Shown here: positions 1 to 8,154 of the stretch, one piece after another | Layout of the letters: every line of letters begins with the position of its first letter | Numbering within the stretch: position 1 is the first letter of the stretch | NCBI GenBank assembly: GCA_024761205.1 | Contig: JAMASS010000011.1 | Coordinates: 1 to 64,000 of the forward strand | DNA: 64,000 nt | Direction: 5' to 3' | DNA from: Limisphaerales bacterium | Lineage (GTDB): Bacteria > Verrucomicrobiota > Verrucomicrobiia > Limisphaerales > AAA164-E04 | Notes under the pieces: model-generated | What the model saw: the letters and a program-made list of their open reading frames with translations, nothing else | The model's database searches: none | What the model was told of the DNA's origin: nothing | Program-made: the position numbers and the translations under genes

Positions 1-448
1 CGATCCGCAGTGGTCGGCAATAGAAAGACTCTACATTGGCATAGTCGAATTCCAGCCCGCATTCCCATGCCTTATTTTTCTCTACACCTTCAACAATGAT
101 GTCGATACAGACGTTTTTTGTTTGCTGACGGCCATCTTTTTTTGAGATGTCCCGTGTGTGAAGTCTGCGCCAAAGAAGGTTGGCGCTCGGGTGTGGAATG
201 GCAAGCAGATCTCGCCGGTTGACCGTAACGCCCGGGCGCTTCTTCGGCACATTACCTTGGCGTTTCTTCGGCACATTGCCCTGGCGCTTTTCGTTCCATC
301 GCTTCAATCCGATATCCCATAAAGCCAGTGCCTGCATGGCAGTGGTCTTGCCTGAGTTGTTCGGGCCGATAAAGACGACAGGATTGCCCAGGGCGATTTC
401 CACCTCGTCGAAGCGCTTAAAGTTTCGGACGGTGAGCTTGGTCAGCAT
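1..448 (-). CDS. AAA/OLD-like ATPase, N-terminal part (runs off the left edge)
   Basis: The minus-strand frame opens at an ATG at 446-448 and stays open to the window edge (149 codons). It begins MLTKLTVRNFKRF, the usual start of RecF/OLD/SMC-like ATPases, and has a Walker A motif GPNNSGKTT near residue 30. The C-terminal ATPase half lies outside the window. A 24-bp tandem duplication at about 240-287 repeats KRQGNVPK inside the early linker. It sits 93 bp after the DUF4411 gene on the same strand, so it probably belongs to the same defence or toxin island. Such ATPases often work with nucleases or effectors, but the partner is not visible here. The ATPase call is firm; the exact role is unknown. 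Confidence 0.75.
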   Translation of the reverse strand, partial: MLTKLTVRNFKRFDEVEIALGNPVVFIGPNNSGKTTAMQALALWDIGLKRWNEKRQGNVPKKRQGNVPKKRPGVTVNRRDLLAIPHPSANLLWRRLHTRDISKKDGRQQTKNVCIDIIVEGVEKNKAWECGLEFDYANVESFYCRPLRI

Positions 449-541
449 TCTTAGGTTCTCATTTTCCTACAACTATGGTCCAAAACATAGCCGCTGGCCA
501 TGTCCTGAAAATCCTCCAGGGAGCCCTCTTTGGAAGATGAT

Positions 542-1066
542 TCAAGGGGAACCCTCGCCACATTTGACCACCGCAACTCGCGCCAGGACGAATCTGGCTC
601 GTTCCCGCCGCAGCATCTCGTAGGGAGTCACGCAGCGCAGACCGAGGCCGATACAGGCATTTGGAATCTTGATTTTTTTAGCGGAGTCATTTCGAACCTC
701 GTGAGTGACGACGGTCCAGTCATGAGCCAGCGCGTGAGCGACCAACCAATAGTCGGCAACCTGCAGAAAGGTGTGGACGGCAGCAGGCTTATAATTGTTG
801 CTATTCGCCCATTTGCTGACAGCGGGCGCCGCGGCCAGCACGGCACTATCCGGCCTTAGAAAGAAGGCCTCACTGCGTTTCTCAGCCCATTTCACCAGTT
901 CATCTTCTCCCGAGTACAGCTCTTCCGCCACCTTCTCGATACTGGCCACCCTTCCGGCACGGTTCTGCTCGACCAGCCAATCCCAAAAGGCGGGGCAGAA
1001 ATCGAAGCCGTAGTGCCTGTTCTTTGCTTGGATAAAGACATCCGTGTCGAGAAGGTATCGGTTCAT
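542..1066 (-). CDS. DUF4411 (PIN-like) family protein, putative toxin
   Basis: A protein of 174 residues starting MNRYLLDTDVFIQAKNRHY, the N-terminus of DUF4411 proteins, which have a PIN-like fold with an acidic residue (D8/D10) at the putative metal site. A second conserved stretch is VADYWLVAHALAHDWTVVTHE, followed by KKIKIPNAC near the C-terminus. Its ATG overlaps the stop of the upstream XRE-ImmA gene (ATGA, 1063-1066), so the two are translationally coupled. DUF4411 next to an XRE/ImmA-IrrE protein is a recurrent pairing thought to be a toxin-antitoxin system: PIN-like nuclease toxin plus DNA-binding protease antitoxin. That role is inference from the pairing. Confidence 0.8.
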   Translation of the reverse strand: MNRYLLDTDVFIQAKNRHYGFDFCPAFWDWLVEQNRAGRVASIEKVAEELYSGEDELVKWAEKRSEAFFLRPDSAVLAAAPAVSKWANSNNYKPAAVHTFLQVADYWLVAHALAHDWTVVTHEVRNDSAKKIKIPNACIGLGLRCVTPYEMLRRERARFVLARVAVVKCGEGSP

Positions 1067-2217
1067 CCCATCACCCCGACTTCGCGCCCGAGATTGTTAA
1101 ATGTCCTGGTCTTGGACACGCCGAGCATCCGGAAGGCATCTCGATAGAGCGTCTGCCCTTCAAGGGTGCTGATCACCAGGGCGCGCGTGAATCTAGGGCT
1201 CACGCGGGCAAGGGTTGTACGGTAGAAATCGCCGCCCCCGCCGCCACTCTGAGCAAAAGCCTGCAAATCCTCAAGCTCTTGCTTCCAGGCAGCATTGAAG
1301 CGTTCGCGATCAAGCCAGTTCGCATCAAGCAGACGCCGCAGAATGACCAGAGTGCTGACCTTGAAGGTCCGCGCAAGCCGAGGAAGAGCGTCCGAGAGCG
1401 GTTCGCGGGGCAAAAGCTCATCTTGCAGGGAGGCCAGCGGCACCAGAAGCTCGGCCGCCACGGCGTTGCACCACACCTCTTCGCGTCGGAAACCGGGCCC
1501 CGGCGCGGTTCCGATGTTCGACAGGGCCGAATCCCCCAGCCAGATATGCGCGAGTTCATGGGCAAGCGTGAACATCTGCGCCGCCTTCGTGTCCGCGCCG
1601 TTGACGAAGACAAGGGGAGCGTGAGGATCGGATAGCGCGAAGCCGCGAAACTCAGCCGGATCGAGGCGGCGTTGATTGTTGCTCATCACTACTCCGCTGA
1701 CCATGACGAGCACACCGGCTTCGTCAACCTGGCGGATGAACAGCCGCAAGGCATCGGCCCAGGTAGAGCACTCCCGGCGGGCGGCGAGGTCGAAACCCAA
1801 CGTCTCGCGCATCTGAGCCGCCACGGTCTCGGGAGGATTATCAAGCGTCGCGCTGCCGACAAAACCGAGTTCCGGCTGACCGGACACACGAACGAAATCC
1901 TGATACCAGCTCTGGCGTTCCTGACAGGTATAGATCGTCTCCAATAGATTCGGACTTGGGCGTGCCACAGTTTTCCCGGCGATGGTGCGAAAATCGAGAA
2001 TGGGAATAGATTCCTCAGGCGGCTCTGCGAGGAACAGATAACCGACCGGCACATGAACGGCGCGGGCGAATGCCTCCACCTGCTTCAGGGTAGGGTTCGC
2101 TTCGCCGCTCTCCCATTGCGGCAGCTTCTTGAACTTGCGCGCCAAGTCCTCTTGCGCCCTCCCGTCCCGCTCGCGCGCCCAACGAAGAAGTTCAGGTTTG
2201 ATAGGTACGCGGGTCAT
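1063..2217 (-). CDS. XRE-family HTH plus ImmA/IrrE-type metallopeptidase
   Basis: 384 residues. An N-terminal XRE-type helix-turn-helix (about residues 1-65, with the typical WESGEANPTLKQVEAFA) is followed by an ImmA/IrrE (DUF955) domain with the zinc motif HELAH at 220-224 and a downstream EEVWCNAVAAELLVP that supplies the third ligand region. Relatives cleave or sequester a regulator or partner toxin in response to stress. The start ATG overlaps the stop of an HsdS-tail remnant (2214-2216), and its own stop overlaps the DUF4411 start. This places it as the probable antitoxin or regulator of the DUF4411 protein. The family is clear; the substrate is unknown. Confidence 0.85.
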   Translation of the reverse strand: MTRVPIKPELLRWARERDGRAQEDLARKFKKLPQWESGEANPTLKQVEAFARAVHVPVGYLFLAEPPEESIPILDFRTIAGKTVARPSPNLLETIYTCQERQSWYQDFVRVSGQPELGFVGSATLDNPPETVAAQMRETLGFDLAARRECSTWADALRLFIRQVDEAGVLVMVSGVVMSNNQRRLDPAEFRGFALSDPHAPLVFVNGADTKAAQMFTLAHELAHIWLGDSALSNIGTAPGPGFRREEVWCNAVAAELLVPLASLQDELLPREPLSDALPRLARTFKVSTLVILRRLLDANWLDRERFNAAWKQELEDLQAFAQSGGGGGDFYRTTLARVSPRFTRALVISTLEGQTLYRDAFRMLGVSKTRTFNNLGREVGVMG

Positions 2218-2334
2218 GCCATAGCCTCCGCCACATTCTCAGCTTTGACAATGCGGATTTCACCGGAGACGAGATTAGGTAGCAACAGGTCGCGGGTTTG
2301 GGTGAGAGTCCGCGATTGCTTGGCCAGCAATGCT
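2214..2334 (-). pseudogene. HsdS C-terminal remnant
   Basis: In the frame ending TGA at 2214-2216 the DNA reads LTQTRDLLLPNLVSGEIR, the standard C-terminal end of type I restriction specificity subunits (compare LTTLRDTLLPKLMTGEVR at the end of the intact HsdS just upstream). Only about 38 codons survive and there is no start. It overlaps the DUF2806-like fragment in another frame. It shows that the XRE-ImmA gene once followed a second hsdS with an ATGA overlap, and that the rest of that gene was deleted. Confidence 0.65.
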
Positions 2335-2406
2335 ACCTACTCCGCTGGCTACATAGTCTACAAGTTTTTCTATCGCAGGAATCTTTACGTTTATATCTAC
2401 ATCCAT
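2275..2406 (-). CDS. Truncated DUF2806-like small ORF
   Basis: 43 codons starting at an ATG 12 bp after the hsdS stop, with a good ribosome site (AGGAG) that lies in the hsdS tail. The N-terminus MDVDINVKIPAIEKLVDY followed by ASGVGSIAG matches the start of DUF2806 proteins, which are often found with type I restriction loci. After about 29 residues the family match ends, and the frame continues through an HsdS-tail remnant out of frame to a stop. This looks like a deletion joining the 5' end of a DUF2806 gene to the 3' end of an hsdS gene. Whether the stub is translated usefully is doubtful. Confidence 0.5.
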   Translation of the reverse strand: MDVDINVKIPAIEKLVDYVASGVGSIAGQAIADSHPNPRPVAT

Positions 2407-2417
2407 AATTCTAGCTC

Positions 2418-3761
2418 CTAACCTTTTTCGCGCGCCATTCGCACCTCACCGGTCATAAGCTTTGGCAATAGTGTATCACGTAGGGTGGTGAGAGTACAAG
2501 ATTCTCGCAAATTGCGGAGTATGCGCTCCATCACTGAATATACCGTAGATTCGAATGCTTGCGCCACAGCCGTCGGTGCTAGTACTGTTTCGGCGATTTT
2601 GAAAGTCTCACGCGTTATGGTGTCGAATATCGTGCCGTGTACTCTGGCTTGCAACTCGTTGACCGCGTTCCTGACGTTCCAATAGGTAAAATAATCGGGG
2701 AACCCGTGGCCACCACGAATTCCGTAACATGTCTGATTCATAGCCATAGGGATTCCAAGACAGGCCAGTCGACCTACCGTACCGCGGGCAGTGATAATGG
2801 TTGTCCCTGCGGGGAGAACTTTTGTTGAACTGTTGTCAATCCCCGCTTGGGTTATTGCCTTTTCAGTAGCCAAGACGAAGATGTCACTTATAACGGGAGC
2901 GTCCTTCGCGGTGTACCAAGGGATATCCCCATCCCAATAAGCAGATACCGACGTGCGAGGCGTTCCCCCACTCAGGATTTCTATAGCATCCCCCAGTGAC
3001 CGTACCCCCCATCCCTCCGGTATTTCGCCTAGTTCCGAGTCCTGCATCCGGTCGGGAAACAGGTTCCAGATTTCGGGGGCGAGGTAGGGATCGCGGCCTT
3101 CGGCTTTGGCGCGGGTGGGACCGAAGTCAATAAACCAATCCTTGAAGATCGCCCGCGCCATCGCTTCCAGCGTCTTGTTCATCCGTCGGTTCAGTTCGAT
3201 CTTGTCGTCCAGCGTGCTGAGAATGTGTGCGATGGTACGTTGTTCGGAGAGAGGAGGAATAGGGACTGTAAGATGTTGCAGGGAGTTTGTGGGCACTCTT
3301 TGGCGTCCAGAAGTACCGGTCATCTGACTAATCGCGTAGCTACGCACTTCCTTCCACTGCGTCAAATAATAGGCGAACTCGGTATCCGTGACACCGGGGC
3401 GTCCACTGATAACAATGAATTCCGTCGATCCGTGCGCAGCTTCTGAAGCGTCAGATGCACAGTAGCGGGCAATCTTGCCATTTTCCAAGCAAGGTGTGAT
3501 GCGCGCCATGAGCGTGTCACCTTTCTGGAAGCGCGACCCACCGCCAGAATACTCACGCCGCTCAGCTTCATATGCACATCGGGAACCAGCATTGATCGCA
3601 GCCATATCAACAAATGAATACACTTTGCCTCGCTCAAGACGAACTGTTGGATTGACTAGAACAGCGTCGGTAAACGGCATGTCGCGCCACCCATCCACTG
3701 GGACTTGCACCTCCACTCCATCTTGGCGAGCAATTTTACGAAAGACTTCGTCGGTCTTCAC
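2418..3761 (-). CDS. hsdS: Type I restriction-modification specificity subunit HsdS
   Basis: 447 residues, full length for HsdS. Two target recognition domains (about residues 20-165 and 235-395) are separated by the conserved central helix region (IPPLSEQRTIAHILSTLDDKI, then LEAMARAIFKDWFIDFGP) and closed by a second helical repeat ending LLPKLMTGEVR. HsdS tells the HsdM methylase and HsdR nuclease which DNA sequence to bind. Start is GTG at 3761, overlapping the stop of the preceding small ORF (GTGA). No intact hsdM or hsdR lies in the window, so this subunit is an orphan here unless partners exist elsewhere. Domain identity is clear. Confidence 0.9.
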   Translation of the reverse strand: MKTDEVFRKIARQDGVEVQVPVDGWRDMPFTDAVLVNPTVRLERGKVYSFVDMAAINAGSRCAYEAERREYSGGGSRFQKGDTLMARITPCLENGKIARYCASDASEAAHGSTEFIVISGRPGVTDTEFAYYLTQWKEVRSYAISQMTGTSGRQRVPTNSLQHLTVPIPPLSEQRTIAHILSTLDDKIELNRRMNKTLEAMARAIFKDWFIDFGPTRAKAEGRDPYLAPEIWNLFPDRMQDSELGEIPEGWGVRSLGDAIEILSGGTPRTSVSAYWDGDIPWYTAKDAPVISDIFVLATEKAITQAGIDNSSTKVLPAGTTIITARGTVGRLACLGIPMAMNQTCYGIRGGHGFPDYFTYWNVRNAVNELQARVHGTIFDTITRETFKIAETVLAPTAVAQAFESTVYSVMERILRNLRESCTLTTLRDTLLPKLMTGEVRMAREKG

Positions 3762-3901
3762 AACTCTCGATCCCCAAGCCCCAAGGCCTTCAGGTTTTCG
3801 GCAATGGCGGCATTGAGCCGCACGCCTTCCATCTGCTGCTCACGCAACAACGCCTCCAGTGTCTGGATGTAGTAATGCAGAAAGGCCGTGTCAATGCTCA
3901 C
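3758..3901 (-). CDS. Short ORF resembling the HsdM C-terminal tail
   Basis: 47 codons from a GTG that overlaps the Fic stop (GTGA at 3898-3901), ending in a TGA that overlaps the hsdS start (3758-3761). It reads SIDTAFLHYYIQTLEALLRE, then EGVRLNAAIAENLKALGLG. The last part resembles the C-terminal tail of type I methylases, and a near-copy (LSNAAIADNLKSLGFG) lies upstream of the Fic gene at 5070-5141. It may be an independent small coupling protein, or a piece of HsdM left when the fic gene was inserted. The overlapping start and stop signals argue that it is translated. Confidence 0.6.
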   Translation of the reverse strand: MSIDTAFLHYYIQTLEALLREQQMEGVRLNAAIAENLKALGLGDREL

Positions 3902-4992
3902 TGGTCATCCCCTGATTCGATCAGGAACAGTTTAACCAGTTCCACGTTGACATAATAATTGTTGCGCCCGGCTCGCCGCTTCTCCACGAACCCATGCTCT
4001 GCCAGGGTATTCAAATACTTGGCGGCGGTTGGGCGCGTCACTTTCAGGTCCCGCTTGATGAAATCTATACGCGTGTAGGGATGGAGAAACAGACTGTTCA
4101 GCAGGTCCTGAGAGTAGAGTTTTGGCAATTCGTCGCGCAGACGCTGTTTCATATAGGCCATCTGACCGCGCATCTCTTCTACAATGCGCAGCGTCGCGGC
4201 TGCGGTCTCGGTCACCGCCTCCAACATGTAGAGCACCCAATCCTCCCAGGCACCGTGGTCGCGCACGGCCCGGAGCAGGCGGTAGTAATCGGCCCTGGTG
4301 CGGATAATATAGCGGCTGTGATAGAGGATGGGGATATCCAGCAAACCGGCTCGGGTAAGGTACAGCAGGTTCAAAATGCGGCCGACGCGCCCGTTGCCGT
4401 CATGGAACGGATGGATGCTTTCAAACTGATAGTGGATCAGTGCCATCTTGATCAGCGGGTCGAGGCGGCAGCTTTCGTCCTCGTTGATGAAGCGTTCGAG
4501 GGCGGTCATCCGAGCGATGACTTCGTTGCCGTCCTGGGGCGGAACATGGACGGTCTCGCCGGTGGCCTCGTTCATGAGCACGGTGCCCGGGATGGTGCGA
4601 AAACCGTCGCCCCGCGCCAGCAGCCGGCGGCACAGATCGATCAGCAGGTTGTTGGTAATCAGGCCTTGGGTCTTCTGCAGGCGTTCATATCCGAGTCTCA
4701 ACGTTTTGCGGTAACGAGCTACTTCCCTGACAGCGGGGACGTACGATGTCTCCGGGTAGAGGCTGGCGCGAAACAATTCATCTTGGGTGGTGACGATGTT
4801 TTCAATCTCAGACGATGCCTTGGCTTCCTGCAAAGCAAGAGTGTCGATCAGAATGCCTTGGTTGGGGATTGCCGCCGCGCGACCCTTGAGTTCCGCCAGC
4901 GACCGGCTGGCGGCGGCGAGTGCCTTCAATACCCGGGGCGTCTCCAGGTCAATGGCAGGCGGTAGATCGGGTAGTTGTGCGGGCGGACCCAT
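3898..4992 (-). CDS. Fic/DOC-family AMPylase with C-terminal winged helix
   Basis: 364 residues. The Fic core carries the complete catalytic motif HPFHDGNGRVGR (residues 194-205), so AMP-transfer activity is expected. An N-terminal motif SSEIEN (60-65) fits the S/T-xxx-E-G/N inhibitory helix of class II Fic proteins, which blocks ATP binding until relieved. The C-terminus (about 300-350, KRDLKVTRPTAAKYLNTLAE) is a winged-helix DNA-binding domain, suggesting autoregulation. Start is the ATG at 4992, just downstream of an 11+11 bp palindrome. It is the first gene of the overlapping defence cluster. Fic genes are frequently embedded in type I restriction loci; the protein target is unknown. Confidence 0.9.
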   Translation of the reverse strand: MGPPAQLPDLPPAIDLETPRVLKALAAASRSLAELKGRAAAIPNQGILIDTLALQEAKASSEIENIVTTQDELFRASLYPETSYVPAVREVARYRKTLRLGYERLQKTQGLITNNLLIDLCRRLLARGDGFRTIPGTVLMNEATGETVHVPPQDGNEVIARMTALERFINEDESCRLDPLIKMALIHYQFESIHPFHDGNGRVGRILNLLYLTRAGLLDIPILYHSRYIIRTRADYYRLLRAVRDHGAWEDWVLYMLEAVTETAAATLRIVEEMRGQMAYMKQRLRDELPKLYSQDLLNSLFLHPYTRIDFIKRDLKVTRPTAAKYLNTLAEHGFVEKRRAGRNNYYVNVELVKLFLIESGDDQ

Positions 4993-5006
4993 TATGGGAT
5001 GCTTCT

Positions 5007-5039
5007 ATATGTAAAAATAATGCAATATTTTTTACATAT
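5007..5039. promoter_or_regulatory. Palindrome upstream of fic, candidate operator
   Basis: Perfect inverted repeat: ATATGTAAAAA at 5007-5017 and TTTTTACATAT at 5029-5039 with an 11-bp AT-rich spacer. It ends 15 bp before the fic start codon. Position and symmetry suit a dimeric repressor; the winged-helix domain of the Fic protein itself is the obvious candidate. Function is inferred. Confidence 0.5.
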
Positions 5040-5069
5040 TAGGGAGGATATGTCAAACGAATTGCCCTT

Positions 5070-5141
5070 TCATCGCTCTATTTCTTCCGGGAGACCGAAC
5101 CCGAGAGATTTCAGGTTGTCGGCAATGGCGGCGTTCGACAA
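5070..5141 (-). pseudogene. HsdM C-terminal remnant (second copy of the tail)
   Basis: Reads LSNAAIADNLKSLGFG and ends in a stop at 5070-5072. It is closely related to the tail of the small ORF between fic and hsdS. No start or upstream coding sequence remains, because the adjacent DNA is a trypsin-like pseudogene. The two tail copies flank fic. Confidence 0.5.
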
Positions 5142-5189
5142 CCCCGAATAGCACTACAAAAGAAGCCGGGAGAAGCATTGGAATCCTCA

Positions 5190-5690
5190 CCATGAACGGT
5201 TCCCCGATACCCCGCCGCGCGAATCTCTACCACCAGCAGCAAAACCCGCCGGCAGCATGTCCGCCATGAGTGTCATCTCGTAGGATCCGGTTGCCGGCGC
5301 GATTTCCAAAGAAACGATGGGGATATCCACCTCCCGAAGCTGGGCTGAAGGGCTCCCCGCCCTCCGACTTCAGCCCCCAACCAATGGCCCGGCTCATGAT
5401 TCCGGGAGCGGCCAGGGATTCATCAGATATCAGTGGCAACGGTTCCATATCCGTGATAGCCTCCCAGAGCTTCAGAAGAGCAATATCGGCGTCAATACCG
5501 CCGTCTTGATTGAAGTATCCCGCATGGGCGATGATTCGGGCCACCCGTATCCGGCGAAACTTCGCGCTGTCTCGCAGATCGCCGGCTCCAATCATCTACG
5601 TCACCCGCAATCTCGTTTTCCACACAATGCGCCGCCGTGATAACCCCGGGCGGGACGGTCAAACTGCCCCCGTAAGACCTATGCGTTGGT
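5190..5690 (-). pseudogene. Trypsin-like (S1) serine protease remnant
   Basis: Three frames must be joined. The first gives GGSLTVPPGVITAAHC with the catalytic His. The second gives VARIIAHAGY and DADIALLKLWEAI with the catalytic Asp, then GIMSRAIGWGLKSEGG. The third gives REVDIPIVSLEIAP and MLPAGFAAGGRDSRGGVSG, where the catalytic GDSGGP has become GGVSGNR. Two frameshifts and loss of the serine motif show a dead gene. The original was probably a secreted chymotrypsin-fold protease. Confidence 0.75.
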
Positions 5691-6176
5691 CAGATCAGCT
5701 TCATTCCTCAACGCCACTCCCCCCGCTTCCTACGAACTCAGCCTCTTTGTCACAAGACCAGAGATACCGAGGGCCAACAACAATGATGCAAGGCACGAAA
5801 TCAATTGATGATATGACTCTTACTCATCGCTTTCATTTTATTCCCTATTCACTCGTTAACATTCTCCGTCAACCATGACGCCGAGAGTTGATAAAAAGCG
5901 AACATCCCACAAACACTCCAATGATGTAGTGACGCATCAAATCGTCGCAATTAACTGCTAAAAAGAGTAATTTACAAATTTACATAAAGTGCGCTTGCAG
6001 TCTTTTTCAAGATCTCTATCCAATCAGACCAATGGCGACATCGGAGAAAAAACTGCGCCGTTTAAGGTGAAGCATCACCGCTTTCCCCAACGATTAGTTC
6101 TGGTGAAAAGAATCGGACGCCAGTAACATCCCAGCTCGGAGGCACCAATGACCTCCAACCTACGGAATACCCAATT
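5691..6176. other. Intergenic, no gene recognised
   Basis: No reading frame here has a recognisable family match. It contains the upstream region of the DUF5009 gene at 6177, but no convincing promoter boxes were picked out by eye. Confidence 0.5.
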
Positions 6177-7430
6177 ATGAACCAAAAGCCGGCCCCAACA
6201 GAGCAAGATTCAGTTGCTGAACCTTTCCTCCAAGAGCGACTAACGTCTTTGGACGCTTATCGGGGATTGGTCATGATCTCACTGGCCTTTGGCGGATTCG
6301 GCCTAGCTGCAACGGCTCGCAACCACCTCGAAAACCAACCGGACTCCGCCCTGTGGGCAGAAATCTTGCGCCAATTCACCCACATTCAGTGGACTGGGTG
6401 CACCTATTGGGATCTCATCCAACCTTCATTTATGTTCATGGTCGGACTATCAATGGCCTACTCCTACGCCAAACGACAAAAGAACGGTGCCTCTTATCTC
6501 GGCATGTTGGCCCATGCCCTTTTCCGATCCATCATTCTCATTGGTCTCGGCATCTTTTTGATTTCGAACAACGACGCCAGCACTAACTGGTCCCTGATGA
6601 ACGTGCTGAGCCAGATCGGTCTTGGTTACACTTTTGTTTTCCTCCTTTGGCGGAAGCCGAAAATCATCCAATGGTTGGCAGCGATCGCGATCTTGGGAAC
6701 CACGTGGTCTCTCTACGAAACCCACTCCAACACCGGATTAACTCCAAATCAAGATCACTCAGATGTCGGCGTCAGCCGCGAATGGGCCGACGAACATCTC
6801 TCTGAGGCAAGTCCCGCCTGGCATAAAAATGCGAATTTTGGGCACGCCGTAGATCGGTGGCTGCTCAATCTACCCAATCAATACCTGCCACGAAAACAAC
6901 CCTTCGAGTTCAACGCCGGTGGCTACCAGACGATCAACTTTCTGCCCTCCATCGTCACGATGCTTTTCGGCCTCATGTGCGGAGAATTCTTACGTTCCGG
7001 TGCCAGTAAAAAACAGGTGATCCAGACCCTACTGATTGCCGGTGCTTTAGGCATTTTATGGGGATACAATCTGCATCAAACCGGTGTGTCCCCGTTGATC
7101 AAACGACTTTGGTCTCCCTCCTGGGTGATTTTTTCCACGAGCTGTTGCTGTCTGCTTCTGCTCGTGTCCTATCTGCTGTTTGATGTCATGAAGTTACGGT
7201 GGCTTGCCTTCCCATTGATTGTGGTTGGGACCAACTCGATCGTGATGTACTTAATGAGCATGTTGCTCAAGCCTTGGGTGGCGGGTGCCATCAAAACGCA
7301 CGCTGGACCGGATATCTTCGAACGCTTCAGCGCCGATTTTCAGCCCACGGTGCAAGCTGTAGCAGTTGGCTTGGTGTTCTGGCTCATTTGTTTCCACTTG
7401 TATCGCAAACGCCTGTTCGTTCGTATCTGA
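6177..7430 (+). CDS. DUF5009 / HGSNAT-like multi-pass membrane acyltransferase family protein
   Basis: 417 residues, polytopic. The N-terminus has the family signature RLTSLDAYRGLVM followed by TYWDLIQPSFMFMVGLSMAY, typical of DUF5009/heparan-alpha-glucosaminide N-acetyltransferase-like proteins of Planctomycetes and Verrucomicrobia. About ten hydrophobic segments follow, with a soluble loop near residues 175-245 (ANFGHAVDRWLLNLPNQYLP). The eukaryotic relative moves an acetyl group across a membrane onto a sugar; the bacterial substrate is not known. The gene is intact although both flanks are pseudogenes. Start is the ATG at 6177; a strong Shine-Dalgarno is not evident. Confidence 0.8.
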   Translation: MNQKPAPTEQDSVAEPFLQERLTSLDAYRGLVMISLAFGGFGLAATARNHLENQPDSALWAEILRQFTHIQWTGCTYWDLIQPSFMFMVGLSMAYSYAKRQKNGASYLGMLAHALFRSIILIGLGIFLISNNDASTNWSLMNVLSQIGLGYTFVFLLWRKPKIIQWLAAIAILGTTWSLYETHSNTGLTPNQDHSDVGVSREWADEHLSEASPAWHKNANFGHAVDRWLLNLPNQYLPRKQPFEFNAGGYQTINFLPSIVTMLFGLMCGEFLRSGASKKQVIQTLLIAGALGILWGYNLHQTGVSPLIKRLWSPSWVIFSTSCCCLLLLVSYLLFDVMKLRWLAFPLIVVGTNSIVMYLMSMLLKPWVAGAIKTHAGPDIFERFSADFQPTVQAVAVGLVFWLICFHLYRKRLFVRI

Positions 7431-7532
7431 AAAGATGAGCAGGAGCTGCCGGATTTTTCCTTCATGACAATCCTGAATCTGTAGGAAAAACAAAGAGGGA
7501 GCTCTTACCCAAAGGCTCGGCGCGAGAGTTTC

Positions 7533-8154
7533 CTACTTCCCCAAGTATCTGGCCTCGGCGCGAGAAGCCGCCTGAAGCTTCTCACAGATATTCCACAGAT
7601 GGCTTCGAATCATGTTTTCACTCACTGAGAGCTCCACCCCAATTTCTTTATTCCGCAGCCCCCTTCGCCAACCGATCCAAAATCTCCCGCTCCCGCTCGC
7701 TCAGTTTTTCAACCCCCTCCGCATCAGTCTTGGCACTCTGAAAATAACTCACCAATATCGAGTCATCTTTCCGGCGAGTGACGAGTAACCGTTGTGGACA
7801 GCAGAAGCAACTTCGAGGGCTCTTGTCGGCGGCGTGCGTTTCAACAAACCACTCACCGCCCCGGCTCGCAATGATTCAAATAATGAGTCTTTATCTTCGT
7901 AAATCCCAACATGATTACATTGACGTCCGGGAGGCTTCGCTTGAGTTGCCGAAGACATTCGATCCCGCTCATCCCGAGCATTTTATGTCCATCAGCACCA
8001 CATCCGGCCGATCTTCCGACAACAATTTCAAGGCCGCCTCACCCCGGGGATAGTCACCGACCACACGATAACCCGGGGAACCGTCCATGAGGGCACCTAG
8101 CCCGTCACGCACCCGCGAATCATCCTCAACCAAACAAACCCTGCTATCTCGCAT
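7533..8154 (-). pseudogene. NarL/LuxR-type response regulator remnant
   Basis: The receiver domain begins MRDSRVCLVEDDSRVRDGL and reaches RPDVVLMDIK (phosphorylated Asp). A frameshift leads to YEDKDSLFESLRAGAVSGLLK. Another region reads KLSEREREILDRLAKG, and after a further shift RNKEIGVELSVSENMIRSHL, ending ARYLGK and a TAG at 7533-7535. All parts of a receiver plus LuxR helix-turn-helix regulator are present, but at least two shifts break it. It follows, on the same strand, the remains of its cognate-type sensor kinase. Confidence 0.8.
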
